A DNA stretch of 64,000 nucleotides from Nonomuraea montanisoli (GTDB taxonomy: Bacteria > Actinomycetota > Actinomycetes > Streptosporangiales > Streptosporangiaceae): assembly GCF_013363975.1 (NCBI RefSeq), contig NZ_JABWGN010000005.1:496001-560000 (forward strand). The letters are read 5' to 3'. Numbering within the stretch: position 1 is the stretch's first letter; every line of letters begins with the position of its first letter. The translations under genes and the position numbers were made by a program. The notes beneath the pieces are model-generated. The model made no database searches and was not told the DNA's origin. It saw only the letters and a list, made by a program, of their open reading frames with translations. Shown in pieces: positions 49,451 to 58,185 of the stretch.

Positions 49451-50194
49451 CTACAGGCGCCGGGCCTCCAGGACGCTGCGCAGGAAGTCGCGGGTGCGGG
49501 CCTCGTCCGGGTCGCTGAAGATCTTCTCCGGCGGCCCCTTCTCCAGCAGCACGCCCCCGTCGAGGAAGCACACCGTGTCAGAGATGTCGCGGCAGAACCC
49601 CATCTCGTGCGTGGTGAGGATCATCGTCATCCCCGACTGCTTGAGCTCGCGAATGATCTCCAGCACCTCCACGACCAGCACCGGGTCGAGAGCGGAGGTC
49701 ACCTCGTCGAGCAGCATCAACCGCGGCTGGGTGGCCAGCGCCCGGATGATGGCCACCCGCTGCTGCTGGCCGCCGGAGAGCTGGTCGGGGTACGACGTGG
49801 CCTTGTGCGCCAGCCCGAACCGGGTGAGCAGCGCGTGCGCCTCCTCCTCGGCCCGTTCCCTCGGCACCTTGTGCACCTGGCGCGGCGCCAGCGTGATGTT
49901 GTCGAGCACGGTCATGTGCGGGAACAGGTTGAACGCCTGGAAGACGATGCCGAGCCGCTTGCGCACCTCGTCCACGTCCACCCGCGGGTCGGTGACGTCC
50001 CGGCCCTCCAGCAGGATCGTGCCGTCGTCCACGGTCTCCAGCAGGTTGACGCAGCGCAGCAGCGTGGACTTGCCCGAGCCGGACGCGCCGATGAGGCTCA
50101 CCACCTCGTGCGGGCGCACCTCCAGGTCGATGCCGCGCAGCACGCTGTGGCCGTGGAAGTTCTTCCACACGCCCTCGATGGTCAGCAGGCTCAT
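49451..50194 (-). CDS. polar amino-acid ABC transporter ATPase
   Basis: A 247-residue ATPase of the GlnQ/GluA class. Walker A SLIGASGSGKSTLLRCVN, Q-loop GIVFQAFNLFPHMTVLDN, signature DQLSGGQQQRVAIIRAL, Walker B LMLLDEVTSALDP and H-loop LTTHEMGFCRD. ATG 50194 overlaps the permease stop. Together with the permease and the binding lipoprotein it forms the amino-acid uptake operon (three genes, minus strand). Confidence 0.96.
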   Translation of the reverse strand: MSLLTIEGVWKNFHGHSVLRGIDLEVRPHEVVSLIGASGSGKSTLLRCVNLLETVDDGTILLEGRDVTDPRVDVDEVRKRLGIVFQAFNLFPHMTVLDNITLAPRQVHKVPRERAEEEAHALLTRFGLAHKATSYPDQLSGGQQQRVAIIRALATQPRLMLLDEVTSALDPVLVVEVLEIIRELKQSGMTMILTTHEMGFCRDISDTVCFLDGGVLLEKGPPEKIFSDPDEARTRDFLRSVLEARRL

Positions 50195-51048
50195 GCCCCG
50201 CGCCTCCTCCGCGTACGCTCGGCCAGGTAGTCGGTGAACCGGGCCATCGGGATCGTCAGCAGGATGAACAGCAGGGCGGCCACCAGGTAGGCCGTGTAGT
50301 TGAACTTGCCGGAGGCGTAGATCTGCGCCTGCCGCAGCGCCTCCAGCACACCCAGCGTGGACACCAGCGCGGTGTCCTTCTGCAACGAGATGAAGTCGTT
50401 CAGCAGCGGCGGCACGACCCGGCGGGTGGCCTGCGGCAGCACCACGAACCGCATGGTCTTGCCGTGGCTGAGCCCGAGCGAGCGGGCGGCGGCCACCTGG
50501 CTCGGGTGCACCGACTCGATGCCCGAGCGGAACACCTCGGCCACGTACGCGCCGTACGAGAGCGTCAGCGCGATGACGCCGAGCGCGGTCAGGTCGGTCG
50601 GTATGCCCTGCAGGCGCAGCGCGGGCAGGCCGAAACCGACCATGTAGATGACCAGCAGCGTCGGCACGCCGCGGAAGGTGTCGACGTACAGCGTGGCGAG
50701 GGCCCGCACCGGGAACAGCGCGGCCGTCCTCGTCGACCTGACCAGGGCCACCAACAGGCCCACGACCAGGATGAGCGGCTCGGCGAACAGGAAGATCTTG
50801 ACGTTCAGCCAGAAGCCGCTGATGACGTCGGGCAGCGCCCGGGCGAAGTGCTCGGGATTGAAGAAGGTGTCCTGGACGCGCGGCCAGCCCGGCGAGTTCG
50901 TGACCACCCACCCGACGAGGACGGCGAAGACCACCGTGGAGGCCGTGGCGATGGACGCCGAGCGGCGGGCCCGCGCCCTGCGGACCCGCTCCCGCTCCAC
51001 CTGCCGCTCGCTCTTGACCCAGACCGGGCCTGCTGGCATGTCAGTCAT
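50191..51048 (-). CDS. polar amino-acid ABC transporter permease
   Basis: A 285-residue permease of the HisM/GlnP class with a charged N-terminal cytosolic tail (RERVRRARARRSAS) and about six helices. The His/Glu/Gln permease signature is YVDTFRGVPTLLVIYMVGF and the ABC loop is SGIESVHPSQVAAARSLGLS then HGKTMRFVVLPQATR (E-A-A-x3-G-x9-I-x-L-P pattern, with A-A-A for E-A-A). It starts 18 bp after the stop of the binding protein gene. Confidence 0.95.
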   Translation of the reverse strand: MTDMPAGPVWVKSERQVERERVRRARARRSASIATASTVVFAVLVGWVVTNSPGWPRVQDTFFNPEHFARALPDVISGFWLNVKIFLFAEPLILVVGLLVALVRSTRTAALFPVRALATLYVDTFRGVPTLLVIYMVGFGLPALRLQGIPTDLTALGVIALTLSYGAYVAEVFRSGIESVHPSQVAAARSLGLSHGKTMRFVVLPQATRRVVPPLLNDFISLQKDTALVSTLGVLEALRQAQIYASGKFNYTAYLVAALLFILLTIPMARFTDYLAERTRRRRGA

Positions 51049-51066
51049 GGACGTACGCGGTGGTCG

Positions 51067-51933
51067 TCAGCTCAGCTCGGGCGCGCCCGCGGCCGAGCCC
51101 AGCCACTGCTGCTCGATCTTGGCCAGGTCGCCCTTGGACTTCAGCGCGTCCACGGCCTTGTCCACGCAGGTCTTGAGCTGGGTGCCCTTCTCCATGACCA
51201 GGCCGAACTCCTCGGGGCCTCCGCCCGTGGCGGCGAACTGGCCGACGATCTTGGAGCCTTCGACCTGCGCGGCCGTGACGTAGAACGCCGTCGGCAGGTC
51301 CACGACGATGGCGTCGACCTGCTTGTTCTTCAGCGCGTTGATGGCGTCGACCTGGTCGTTGTAGACGTTGGGGTCGTCGGCGGGCTTCACGACGTTCTTG
51401 ACCGCGTCGAGCGAGGTGGTGCCGACCTGCACGCCGATCTTGGCGTTCTTGAGGTCGGCCAGCGTCTTGGCCCCCGCGTACTTGCCGTCGCCCAGCGCCA
51501 CCACGGCCTGCTTGACCGTGTAGTAGCCGTGGCTGAAGTCGACCGCCTTGGCCCGGTCGGGGGTGATCGACACCTGGTTGACGTCGAAGTCGAACTGCTT
51601 GGCGCCCGGGGCGAAGGCCGAGTCGAACTTGACCGTGTTCCACTGCACCTCGTCGCGGTCGAAGCCGAGCTCCCCGGCGACCGCGAACGCCACCGCGCTC
51701 TCGAACCCCTGGCCGTTGGCGGGGTCGTCGTCCTTGAACCACGGCTCGTAGGCGGGCTTGTCGGTGCCGATGGTCAGCTTGCCCGCGTTGACGAGCTTGA
51801 GCTGGTCCTTGGTGCACGCCGTGGCCGCGGGGGCGGCGCTGGGGCCGCTGCTGGTCGCCGTGTTGTCGACGGGTGCGCACGCGACGGCCGCGGCGAGGGC
51901 GCCCAGCGCGAGCAGCGTCGAGGGACGGACCAT
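51067..51933 (-). CDS. amino-acid ABC transporter substrate-binding lipoprotein
   Basis: A 288-residue extracellular binding protein. A short signal with lipobox AAAVAC puts the lipid-modified Cys at 19, followed by a Ser/Ala-rich tether. The SBP_bac_3 fold is clear: LTIGTDKPAYEPWFKDDDP, FDFDVNQVSITPDRAKAVDF, KTLADLKNAKIGVQVGTTSL and EEFGLVMEKGTQLKTCVDKA. ATG 51933 is 8 nt after GGAGG. It belongs with the permease and ATPase genes downstream. A polar amino-acid substrate is inferred. Confidence 0.95.
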   Translation of the reverse strand: MVRPSTLLALGALAAAVACAPVDNTATSSGPSAAPAATACTKDQLKLVNAGKLTIGTDKPAYEPWFKDDDPANGQGFESAVAFAVAGELGFDRDEVQWNTVKFDSAFAPGAKQFDFDVNQVSITPDRAKAVDFSHGYYTVKQAVVALGDGKYAGAKTLADLKNAKIGVQVGTTSLDAVKNVVKPADDPNVYNDQVDAINALKNKQVDAIVVDLPTAFYVTAAQVEGSKIVGQFAATGGGPEEFGLVMEKGTQLKTCVDKAVDALKSKGDLAKIEQQWLGSAAGAPELS

Positions 51934-52294
51934 GGGTGGTGCCTCCAGGGGAACGCGGGGAAGAACGAGCCGATTGTACGCTGCCCCGCTAGGAAATACG
52001 CCGCCACCTGGGCTCATACCACCCCATACCGCCCTTTCCCGTCCCCGCCTTCTCTCCCCGTCCCAGGTACAGGGCCGCTCGGGGTGCAGCACCACTTGGA
52101 CGCGGGGTCACTCGGGGGCAGGGCCGCTCGGGCGGGCGAGGAGATGGGCCGGCGAGGAGACAGTGGGGAGGGTGGGGCGTGGTGGAGGTCGCGGCACAGG
52201 GGACGCGGGAAGAGGGGGGCGCCCGCGCAGCTCACGGGTGAGGGAGGCGGGCCCGCCGTGTGGGGGCAAGCGAAAAGAGCCGGCCCCGGAGACG
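51934..52294. other. gap between the amino-acid ABC operon and the rplI terminator
   Basis: About 360 bp. It must hold the promoter of the SBP gene. No gene is supported; the frames crossing it are extensions of shadows. It is rich in G/C-strings (GGGGCAGGGCCGC and similar), and no clear operator or repeat was recognised. Confidence 0.4.
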
Positions 52295-52335
52295 CGTACG
52301 GCCCCCGCTCCCGCGAGGGGAGAGGGGGCCGTACG
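52295..52335 (-). terminator. terminator of the rpsF-ssb-rpsR-rplI operon
   Basis: CGTACGGCCCCC (52295-52306) pairs with GGGGGCCGTACG (52324-52335) as a perfect 12-bp stem. On the minus strand it follows rplI, and a CTCTTTTCG stretch comes about 15 nt later. Confidence 0.75.
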
Positions 52336-52351
52336 GCAGGCGTGCCTGGCG

Positions 52352-52798
52352 TCAGCCGGCGACGACCTCGACGTCGAGCGAGGCCGACACCTCAGGGTGC
52401 AGCTTGACGCTGACCTTGTGGCTGCCGACGCTCTTGATCGGGTTGACGATCTCGATGCGGCGGCGGTCGAGGAGCGGGCCGCCGGCGGCCTTGACCGCGT
52501 CGGCGACGTCGCCCGTGGTGATCGAGCCGAACAGGCGGCCGGAGTCGCCCGCGCGGGTCGTCAGGCGCACGCGCAGGGCGCCGAGCTGGCCGGCGACCTC
52601 CTTGGCGGTGCCCAGGTCGCGGATCTCGCGAGCGTCACGAGCTTTCTTGATGGACTCGATCTGCTTCTCCGCGCCACGCGTCCAGCGCATGGCGTAGCCC
52701 CGCGGGATGAGGTAGTTACGGCCGTAGCCGTCCTTGACCTCGACGACGTCGCCGGGGGCGCCGAGGCCGGAGACCTCGTTGGTGAGGATGAGCTTCAT
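52352..52798 (-). CDS. rplI: 50S ribosomal protein bL9
   Basis: A 148-residue L9. The N-terminal domain starts [34 protein letters not shown] (partly quoted), the L9 hallmark. A long helix ([22 protein letters not shown]) leads to the C-terminal domain ([23 protein letters not shown]). Start ATG with GGAGG. Last gene of the operon, 14 bp after rpsR. Confidence 0.97.
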   Translation of the reverse strand: MKLILTNEVSGLGAPGDVVEVKDGYGRNYLIPRGYAMRWTRGAEKQIESIKKARDAREIRDLGTAKEVAGQLGALRVRLTTRAGDSGRLFGSITTGDVADAVKAAGGPLLDRRRIEIVNPIKSVGSHKVSVKLHPEVSASLDVEVVAG

Positions 52799-52812
52799 GT
52801 CGTCAGACCTCC

Positions 52813-53049
52813 TTAGCGCGCGGTGCTCGTGTAAGGCAGCAGAGCCACCTCACGGGCGTTCTTGATCGCGGTCGCCACGTCGCGCTGGTGCTGGGTGCAG
52901 TTGCCCGTCACCCGGCGCGCACGGATCTTGCCGCGGTCGGAGATGAACTTCCGCAGCAGCGCCGTGTCCTTGTAGTCGACGTAGGAGATCTTGTCGTGGC
53001 AGAACAGGCAAACCTTCTTCTTGGGCTTGCGCAGTGCCGGCTTGGCCAT
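52813..53049 (-). CDS. rpsR: 30S ribosomal protein bS18
   Basis: A 78-residue S18. [20 protein letters not shown] (Cys 14 and 17), then [20 protein letters not shown] and [20 protein letters not shown]. The Cys pair plus C51 indicates the zinc-binding C+ type; actinomycetes may hold a second C- S18 used under zinc shortage elsewhere. It is third in the rpsF-ssb-rpsR-rplI operon. Confidence 0.97.
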   Translation of the reverse strand: MAKPALRKPKKKVCLFCHDKISYVDYKDTALLRKFISDRGKIRARRVTGNCTQHQRDVATAIKNAREVALLPYTSTAR

Positions 53050-53112
53050 CGTGGTGCTCCTTTCAGAGCCCCGCCGGTGAAGCGGGAATGGTCTCGGGCT
53101 TGTGGACTGGGA

Positions 53113-53673
53113 TTAGAAAGGCGGTTCGTCGCTGAAGTCGCCGCCGCCGCCGAAGCCGCCGCTCTGCTGGCCGCCGCCCTGGTAGCCGCCGCCACCGCCG
53201 CCGCCGAAGCCGCCGCCACCGCCCTGGGGCGGAGCGGGCGACGCGGAGGCCCACGGGTCGTCGGCCGGGCCGCCACCGAAGCCGCCGCCACCGCCGCCGC
53301 CCTGACGGGAGGTGCGGTTGACCTTGGCGGTGGCGTTGCGCAGAGACGGGCCGACCTCGTCGACCTCGACCTCGTAGACGGTGCGCTTCTCGCCTTCCTT
53401 GGTCTCGTAGGACCGCTGCTTGAGCCGCCCCTGCACGATGACCCGCATGCCGCGCTGGAGGCTCTCGGCGGCGTTCTCCGCCGCCTGCCGCCACACGTTG
53501 CAGGTCAGGAAGAGGCTTTCGCCGTCCTTCCACTCGTTGGTCTGACGATCCATGAACCGCGGAGTGGACGCGATGCGGAACCGGGCCACCGCTTGCCCCG
53601 TCGGGGTGAAGCGCAGCTCGGGGTCGTCGACAAGATTGCCGACGATGGTGATTACGGTGTCGCCTGCTGCCAT
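53113..53673 (-). CDS. ssb: single-stranded DNA-binding protein
   Basis: A 186-residue SSB. The OB fold is [20 protein letters not shown] to [20 protein letters not shown], with [20 protein letters not shown]. The long Gly-rich linker (about residues 120-175) ends in the acidic tip DFSDEPPF, an atypical but family-consistent variant of D-D-x-P-F that recruits partner proteins. ATG 53673 is the family start. Lies between rpsF and rpsR. Confidence 0.97.
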   Translation of the reverse strand: MAAGDTVITIVGNLVDDPELRFTPTGQAVARFRIASTPRFMDRQTNEWKDGESLFLTCNVWRQAAENAAESLQRGMRVIVQGRLKQRSYETKEGEKRTVYEVEVDEVGPSLRNATAKVNRTSRQGGGGGGGFGGGPADDPWASASPAPPQGGGGGFGGGGGGGYQGGGQQSGGFGGGGDFSDEPPF

Positions 53674-53762
53674 GGCCAGCGCTCGCCTTCCTGCACGCCT
53701 TCGCTTTGGGTTACGGCTCAGAGTACGGCCGACGCCCGACAAAAAGCCGGGCGACGAGCTGC

Positions 53763-54053
53763 TTAGTGCACGTCGGGGCGGAGAACCTTGGTGCGCAGGA
53801 TGCCCTCGTTGAGGTTCATCTGGCGGTCGAGCTCCTTGACCGTCGCGGGCTCCGCGGACAGGTCGATGACGGCGTAGATGCCTTCCGACTTCTTGTCGAT
53901 GTCGTAGGCGAGACGGCGACGGCCCCAGACGTCGACCTTCTCCACGGTGCCGCCGTCGTTGCGGACCACGGTGAGGAACTGGTCGAGGGACGGCGCGACA
54001 GTGCGCTCATCGAGCGAAGGGTCCAGAATGACCATTACTTCGTAACGACGCAT
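53763..54053 (-). CDS. rpsF: 30S ribosomal protein bS6
   Basis: A 96-residue S6. [20 protein letters not shown], then [20 protein letters not shown] and [23 protein letters not shown] 54053 is the family start and lies after GGAG (6 nt) with a stronger GAGGAGG a little further up. First gene of the ribosomal operon; its promoter must be in the 180-bp gap before 54233. Confidence 0.97.
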   Translation of the reverse strand: MRRYEVMVILDPSLDERTVAPSLDQFLTVVRNDGGTVEKVDVWGRRRLAYDIDKKSEGIYAVIDLSAEPATVKELDRQMNLNEGILRTKVLRPDVH

Positions 54054-54232
54054 GCGGGACTCCAACCTCCTCTGGACTCTTGCGGTCACGACACTCTGCC
54101 GTGACAGGAGGACGCTGACGCGGGGCCCCGGTGCCCCTTTCGGCACCCGGGCGTGACGGGTCACCCATCACAACGCAGCCTGACCAGGTTACCAGCCGAG
54201 TCCCTGTGGGAAGGCCTGTAGGAAACCAGGGG

Positions 54233-54553
54233 GTGATAGTTGTGCCACACATCCTCCAACCTTCCGAAAACCAGCGGTTCAGGCTCTCGCTCAACAGCGA
54301 CGGACGGGCTCATCCGGTGGAGAACATCCTGGCGATCGTCACCGTCGTGTGCGGTCTGACGGCCTTCGTCGCGGCGTTCGTCCCCGGCGGTCACGTCGTC
54401 GCCTCGTGGGCGGGCACCCTCGGCTTCGGGACGGGCCTCTACTCCCAGTACGTCTCCGCGACGACTCCCCAGCGAGCCCTCAACATCGTCGGGATCGTCG
54501 CGTCGTTCGTGGGCGTGGCCCTCGGCATCGCCCGCGGCGGTTTCCTTCCCTGA
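54233..54553 (+). CDS. small two-helix membrane protein
   Basis: A 106-residue protein. Polar N-terminal stretch (VPHILQPSENQRFRLSLNSD), then ENILAIVTVVCGLTAFVAAF and a second long hydrophobic stretch (NIVGIVASFVGVALGIA). GTG 54233 is chosen because of AGGAAACCAGGG before it; GTG 54242 is also possible. It lies opposite rpsF, and tail to tail with another small membrane protein. Function unknown. Confidence 0.75.
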   Translation: MIVVPHILQPSENQRFRLSLNSDGRAHPVENILAIVTVVCGLTAFVAAFVPGGHVVASWAGTLGFGTGLYSQYVSATTPQRALNIVGIVASFVGVALGIARGGFLP

Positions 54554-54578
54554 GCCCCCGACCGGATCCGAACACGTG

Positions 54579-54610
54579 AGGACGGCCCCGGTGACTTCCG
54601 GGACCGTCCT
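54579..54610. terminator. bidirectional terminator
   Basis: AGGACGG (54579-54585) pairs with CCGTCCT (54604-54610), with an inner CCCGG/CCGGG pairing. It separates the convergent small membrane protein genes. Confidence 0.65.
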
Positions 54611-54622
54611 TTCGATATGGGG

Positions 54623-54802
54623 TCATCCTCCGATGTGCAGGTCCACGCCGAGCAGGACGAGGAACCACAGGAAGACCGCGAGCAACGCCTCGGCGATGTC
54701 CTTGAGGATCGCCGGGGTGATGTAGTGGTACACCCAGGCCACGTAGAGGCCTATCACGACGTAGATCAGGATGATTAACGAGCGCCATCGCCACCGGGCC
54801 AT
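54623..54802 (-). CDS. 59-residue membrane protein
   Basis: A short gene with an excellent ribosome binding site (GAGGAG, 8 nt before ATG 54802). The product MARWRWRSLIILIYVVIGLY, then VAWVYHYITPAILKDIAEAL and LAVFLWFLVLLGVDLHIGG has two membrane helices joined by a short loop. It stands between the small + strand gene and the divergent endonuclease IV gene. Codon use matches its neighbours. I know of no function. Confidence 0.75.
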   Translation of the reverse strand: MARWRWRSLIILIYVVIGLYVAWVYHYITPAILKDIAEALLAVFLWFLVLLGVDLHIGG

Positions 54803-54876
54803 ATGCGTTCTCCTCGGGTAGGGGGTGCCTGGCGACTTCCCTGGCCGGGGTACGGCAAACGGATAGGCTCGGTGAC

Positions 54877-55620
54877 ATGGTGCGCATCGGAGCTCACGTC
54901 GGCCAGGACGATCCCGCCGCTCACGCCGCCGCGGTCGGTGCCGAGGTGGTGCAGTTCTTCCTCGGCGATCCCCAGGGCTACGCCAAGCCCGTGCTGCCCG
55001 ACAAGCCGGTGGAGGGCGTCGACGTCTTCATCCACGCCCCGTACCTCGTCAACGTGGCGACGACCAACAACCGGATCCGCATCCCCAGCCGCAAGCTGCT
55101 CGCCCAGCACCTGGAGGCGGCGGCCGGCCTGGGCGCCAAGGGCCTGATCGTCCACGGCGGCCACGTCAACAAGAGCGACGATCCACAGGCCGGCTTCGAC
55201 AACTGGCGCAAGGTGTTCGAACGGCTGGAGTGCCCGATCCCGGTGCTCATCGAGAACACCGCGGGCGGCGACAACGCGATGGCGCGCAGGCTGGAGCGCA
55301 TCGCGCGGCTGTGGGACGCGCTCGACGGGTTCGACGTCGGCTTCTGCCTCGACACCTGCCACGCGCACGCGGGCGGCGAGGAGCTGGTGGACCTGGTGGA
55401 CCGGATCAAGGCCATCACCGGCCGGATCGACCTGGTCCACTGCAACGACTCGCGCGACGCGTTCGACTCGGGCGCCGACCGGCACGCCAACCTGGGCAAG
55501 GGGCAGATCGACCCGGAGCTGATCCTCGCGGTGTGCCGGGCGGCCGGCGCGCCGATCGTGGTGGAGACCCCGGCCGAGGGGCAGGCGGCCGACATCGCGT
55601 TCCTGCGCGAGAACCTCTGA
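54877..55620 (+). CDS. deoxyribonuclease IV (AP endonuclease, Nfo type)
   Basis: A 247-residue TIM-barrel endonuclease of the Nfo/AP endonuclease 2 family. It cleaves 5' to abasic sites. Metal-ligand motifs are FIHAPYLVNVA, LIVHGGHVNKSD, VLIENTAGGDNA, GFCLDTCHAHAGG and LVHCNDSRDAFDSGADRHAN then LGKGQI. It is slightly shorter than the E. coli enzyme (285). ATG 54877. A DnaA box-like site (55661-55669) lies just downstream. Confidence 0.93.
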   Translation: MVRIGAHVGQDDPAAHAAAVGAEVVQFFLGDPQGYAKPVLPDKPVEGVDVFIHAPYLVNVATTNNRIRIPSRKLLAQHLEAAAGLGAKGLIVHGGHVNKSDDPQAGFDNWRKVFERLECPIPVLIENTAGGDNAMARRLERIARLWDALDGFDVGFCLDTCHAHAGGEELVDLVDRIKAITGRIDLVHCNDSRDAFDSGADRHANLGKGQIDPELILAVCRAAGAPIVVETPAEGQAADIAFLRENL

Positions 55621-55720
55621 AACCCTCACGCGGGGCTCTGGAGATCGGAAACACACAGCCTGTGGATAACTTCCCTGGATTACCGGGCCGCGAAAGTGGG
55701 TAAGGGCCGTCGCCGGCCGG

Positions 55721-56803
55721 TCAGCCGGCCCACGCGCCCGTGAGGAAGCGCACCGCGTTCAGCACCATGAGCGGCCCCGCGACCAGGCCGTAGACCACGA
55801 GCGTCCACGGCCGCCGCGCCCCCAGCGCCGCGACGGCCGTCCACAGGGGGAACCACAGCAGCAGCGAGCGCGGGATCGACAGGTAGTACGCCGACGTCAT
55901 GAGAGCCGCCGCCTGGAGCCCGGTGTAGACGAGCTCGCTCCACCGGCGCCGCGCCGCCAGCCAGACCAGCGCGGCCACCGCCAGCACGGCTCCGGCGAGC
56001 TCCATGCGGAACGCCACCGCGAAGTCGTCGCGGCCGAGCGCCGCGTGCCAGGTCGTGATCCACGACTCCCACGGCCAGACCGTCTGCCTGCCCCAGCCGG
56101 CCTCCTGCGCGTGCTTCCAGGCCAGCCAGTCGCCGGAGCGGCTGTAGTGGAAATACGAGTAGAACGCCAGCGGCAGGAACGGCACGGCGAGCAGCGGCCA
56201 CGGGGCCGGCCGTGCCGGCAGCTCCCGGGCGCGCCGGTGCGGGACGTACTCGACGACCAGGGCGACCGCCAGGAACAGGCCGGTGATGCGCACACATGAC
56301 GCGGCGGCGGCGAGCACGACGGCCCCGGTCCACTGCCCGCGCCGGGCGGCCAGCCACGCCGGGATCGCGAACGCGAGGAACAGCGTCTCGCTGTAGCCCG
56401 CGGCCAGGAACACGGCCGTGGGGAACAGCAGCAGCGCGAGCACCGCCATCCAGCCCGGCGCGCCCTCCAGCTCGGCCAGCCGCGCCAGCGCCACCATCGC
56501 CACCGCCCCGGCGACCAGCGACACGATCAGCCCGCACGCCGTCCAGTCGGGCACCACCAGGTGGACCAGGCGTAACACCGCGGGCAGGCCGGGGAAGAAC
56601 GCGGGCAGCCCCGCGTCGGGCGGCGCGGCGGGGTCGCCGTCGTAGCCGTGGCGGGCGATGACGACGAACAACCCCGCGTCCCACTGCTTCCAGCGGGCGA
56701 CGTAGGCGTTCAACGCCGACCCGAGCAGCGTGGCGACCAGCAGGCCGGCCCGGGAGCCGAACCAGATCAGCAGCGCGTCGCGCGCCGCCGAACGGGTGAT
56801 CAC
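55721..56803 (-). CDS. PIG-V-like mannosyltransferase, membrane GT
   Basis: A 360-residue multi-helix protein. After the first helix, YVARWKQWDAGLFVVIARHG has the D-x-x-W-type luminal loop with the candidate catalytic Asp of PIG-V/GT-C enzymes. YSYFHYSRSGDWLAWKHAQE and PTAVFLAAGYSETLFLAFAIP are also typical. These use polyprenyl-phosphate mannose to extend lipids or glycans outside the membrane. GTG 56803 overlaps the stop of the GT87 gene (GTGA). The acceptor is unknown. Confidence 0.88.
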   Translation of the reverse strand: MITRSAARDALLIWFGSRAGLLVATLLGSALNAYVARWKQWDAGLFVVIARHGYDGDPAAPPDAGLPAFFPGLPAVLRLVHLVVPDWTACGLIVSLVAGAVAMVALARLAELEGAPGWMAVLALLLFPTAVFLAAGYSETLFLAFAIPAWLAARRGQWTGAVVLAAAASCVRITGLFLAVALVVEYVPHRRARELPARPAPWPLLAVPFLPLAFYSYFHYSRSGDWLAWKHAQEAGWGRQTVWPWESWITTWHAALGRDDFAVAFRMELAGAVLAVAALVWLAARRRWSELVYTGLQAAALMTSAYYLSIPRSLLLWFPLWTAVAALGARRPWTLVVYGLVAGPLMVLNAVRFLTGAWAG

Positions 56804-58185
56804 CGGTACGAGGGAACGAGCGTGAACCGGTCGGGGGCGCCGTCGAACACGCCGCCGGTCTGGTCGTCGACGCCCGCCTGCCGGACGACGTCCTTGTGCG
56901 GGCGCAGGATGTCGCGCACCACGAACGCCATCATGATCACAATGGTGATGACCCGGCCCCAGACGGCGGTGAAGTACGTGTCGTCGCCGATGCCCAGGTC
57001 GTCGCGGCTGAGCGGCGGCTGGGAGAGCAGGTAGAGCCAGATGGCGAAGAAGTACCACATCTCCGCGAGCTGCCAGAGGACGAGCGGCTTCCAGTTGGGC
57101 CGGGCCAGCACCGCGAACGGCACCAGCCAGAGCACGAACTGCGGCGACCACACCTTGTTCGTCATCATGAACGCGGCCAGGGCCAGGAAGCAGATCTGCG
57201 CCAGCCGGGGCCGCCGCGGCGCGGCCAGGGTCAGGACCGCGATGCCCAGGCACAGCACGGCCAGCGACGCCATGCCGAGCGTGCTGACGTCGGCCTCGCC
57301 GAGGACCGGCCAGCCCTTGTTCTGGAAGAACAGCCACGGCGAGCCCCAGTCCACCCCGCGTTCCTGCGAGAAGACGTAGAAGCGCCGCCAGCCGTCCCAG
57401 GCGAACACCATGAACGGCACGTTGACGACCAGCCACGCGCCCGCGGCGGAGGCCGCCGTGACCAGGAACGGCCGCCAGCGCCCGGTGCGCAGCGTGAGCA
57501 GGAACAGCGCCCCGGCGAACATCAGCGGGTAGAACTTCGTCGCGATCGCCAGCCCGAGCAGCACCCCGGCCGCCACCTGCCGGTGCTTCGCCCAGGCCAG
57601 CAGCATGCCCATCGACAGCGCGCCGGCGACGAGATCCCAGTTGATGTACGCGGCCAGGATCACCGACGGCGCGAGCGCGTACCACAGGGCGTCCCAGCGG
57701 CGCGTGGGCCCGGCGACCGCGGCCATCAGCAGCACCCCGGCGACCAGGCAGAGGCCGAGGAAGACGACCGTGCCGTCGTAGAAGCGGATGGCCTGCTGGA
57801 CGGCGTCGGGCTCCAGCCAGCGGGCGATCCGGCTGAAGACCTGCATGACCTCGCCGAGCACGACGGGGTACTCGACCTGCTTGTCGAACGGCACGTCGGC
57901 GAAGTAAGGGCTCTGCACGTCGAGCTGCCGGTCGAAGTACAGCGGGTAGATGTCGCTGTAGCAGAAGTGGGTGTAGGTGGAGACCTGGTCGTTCCACCCG
58001 CCGGTACGGCACGGCAGCCTGAAGACGTACGCCAGGCTGGCCCCCAGCGCCGCGAACAGCGCCAGGGGCAGGTACGGCACGGCGCGCGCGAAGAGCGGCG
58101 GCCGGTGGACCGGCTCGTCCACCGTGTCGTCACCCACCGTGTCGTCATCCACCGGGCCGTCACCCACCGGTTCCGTCTTCACCAC
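56800..58185 (-). CDS. GT87 (DUF2029)-type polyprenol-phosphate mannosyltransferase
   Basis: A 461-residue polytopic GT-C enzyme of the DUF2029/GT87 family, of the PimE/alpha-mannosyltransferase kind. The first luminal loop RTGGWNDQVSTYTHFCYSDI carries the candidate catalytic Asp. ATKFYPLMFAGALFLLTLRT and MMTNKVWSPQFVLWLVPFAV are the conserved helices. Its N-terminal tail has short Val-Asp-Asp repeats from 15-bp DNA repeats. GTG 58185 overlaps the stop of the PBP gene. With PIG-V and the PBP it forms an envelope operon. Confidence 0.9.
   Translation of the reverse strand: MVKTEPVGDGPVDDDTVGDDTVDEPVHRPPLFARAVPYLPLALFAALGASLAYVFRLPCRTGGWNDQVSTYTHFCYSDIYPLYFDRQLDVQSPYFADVPFDKQVEYPVVLGEVMQVFSRIARWLEPDAVQQAIRFYDGTVVFLGLCLVAGVLLMAAVAGPTRRWDALWYALAPSVILAAYINWDLVAGALSMGMLLAWAKHRQVAAGVLLGLAIATKFYPLMFAGALFLLTLRTGRWRPFLVTAASAAGAWLVVNVPFMVFAWDGWRRFYVFSQERGVDWGSPWLFFQNKGWPVLGEADVSTLGMASLAVLCLGIAVLTLAAPRRPRLAQICFLALAAFMMTNKVWSPQFVLWLVPFAVLARPNWKPLVLWQLAEMWYFFAIWLYLLSQPPLSRDDLGIGDDTYFTAVWGRVITIVIMMAFVVRDILRPHKDVVRQAGVDDQTGGVFDGAPDRFTLVPSYR
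58114..58173 (-). repeat. 15-bp in-frame repeats in the GT87 5' end
   Basis: About four imperfect tandem copies of a unit like GTCACCCACCGTGTC (58129-58143, 58144-58158, 58159-58173 and a partial before). They encode the N-terminal repeat PVGDGPVDDDTVGDDTVDEP and would let the cytosolic tail lengthen or shorten without loss of frame. Confidence 0.7.
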
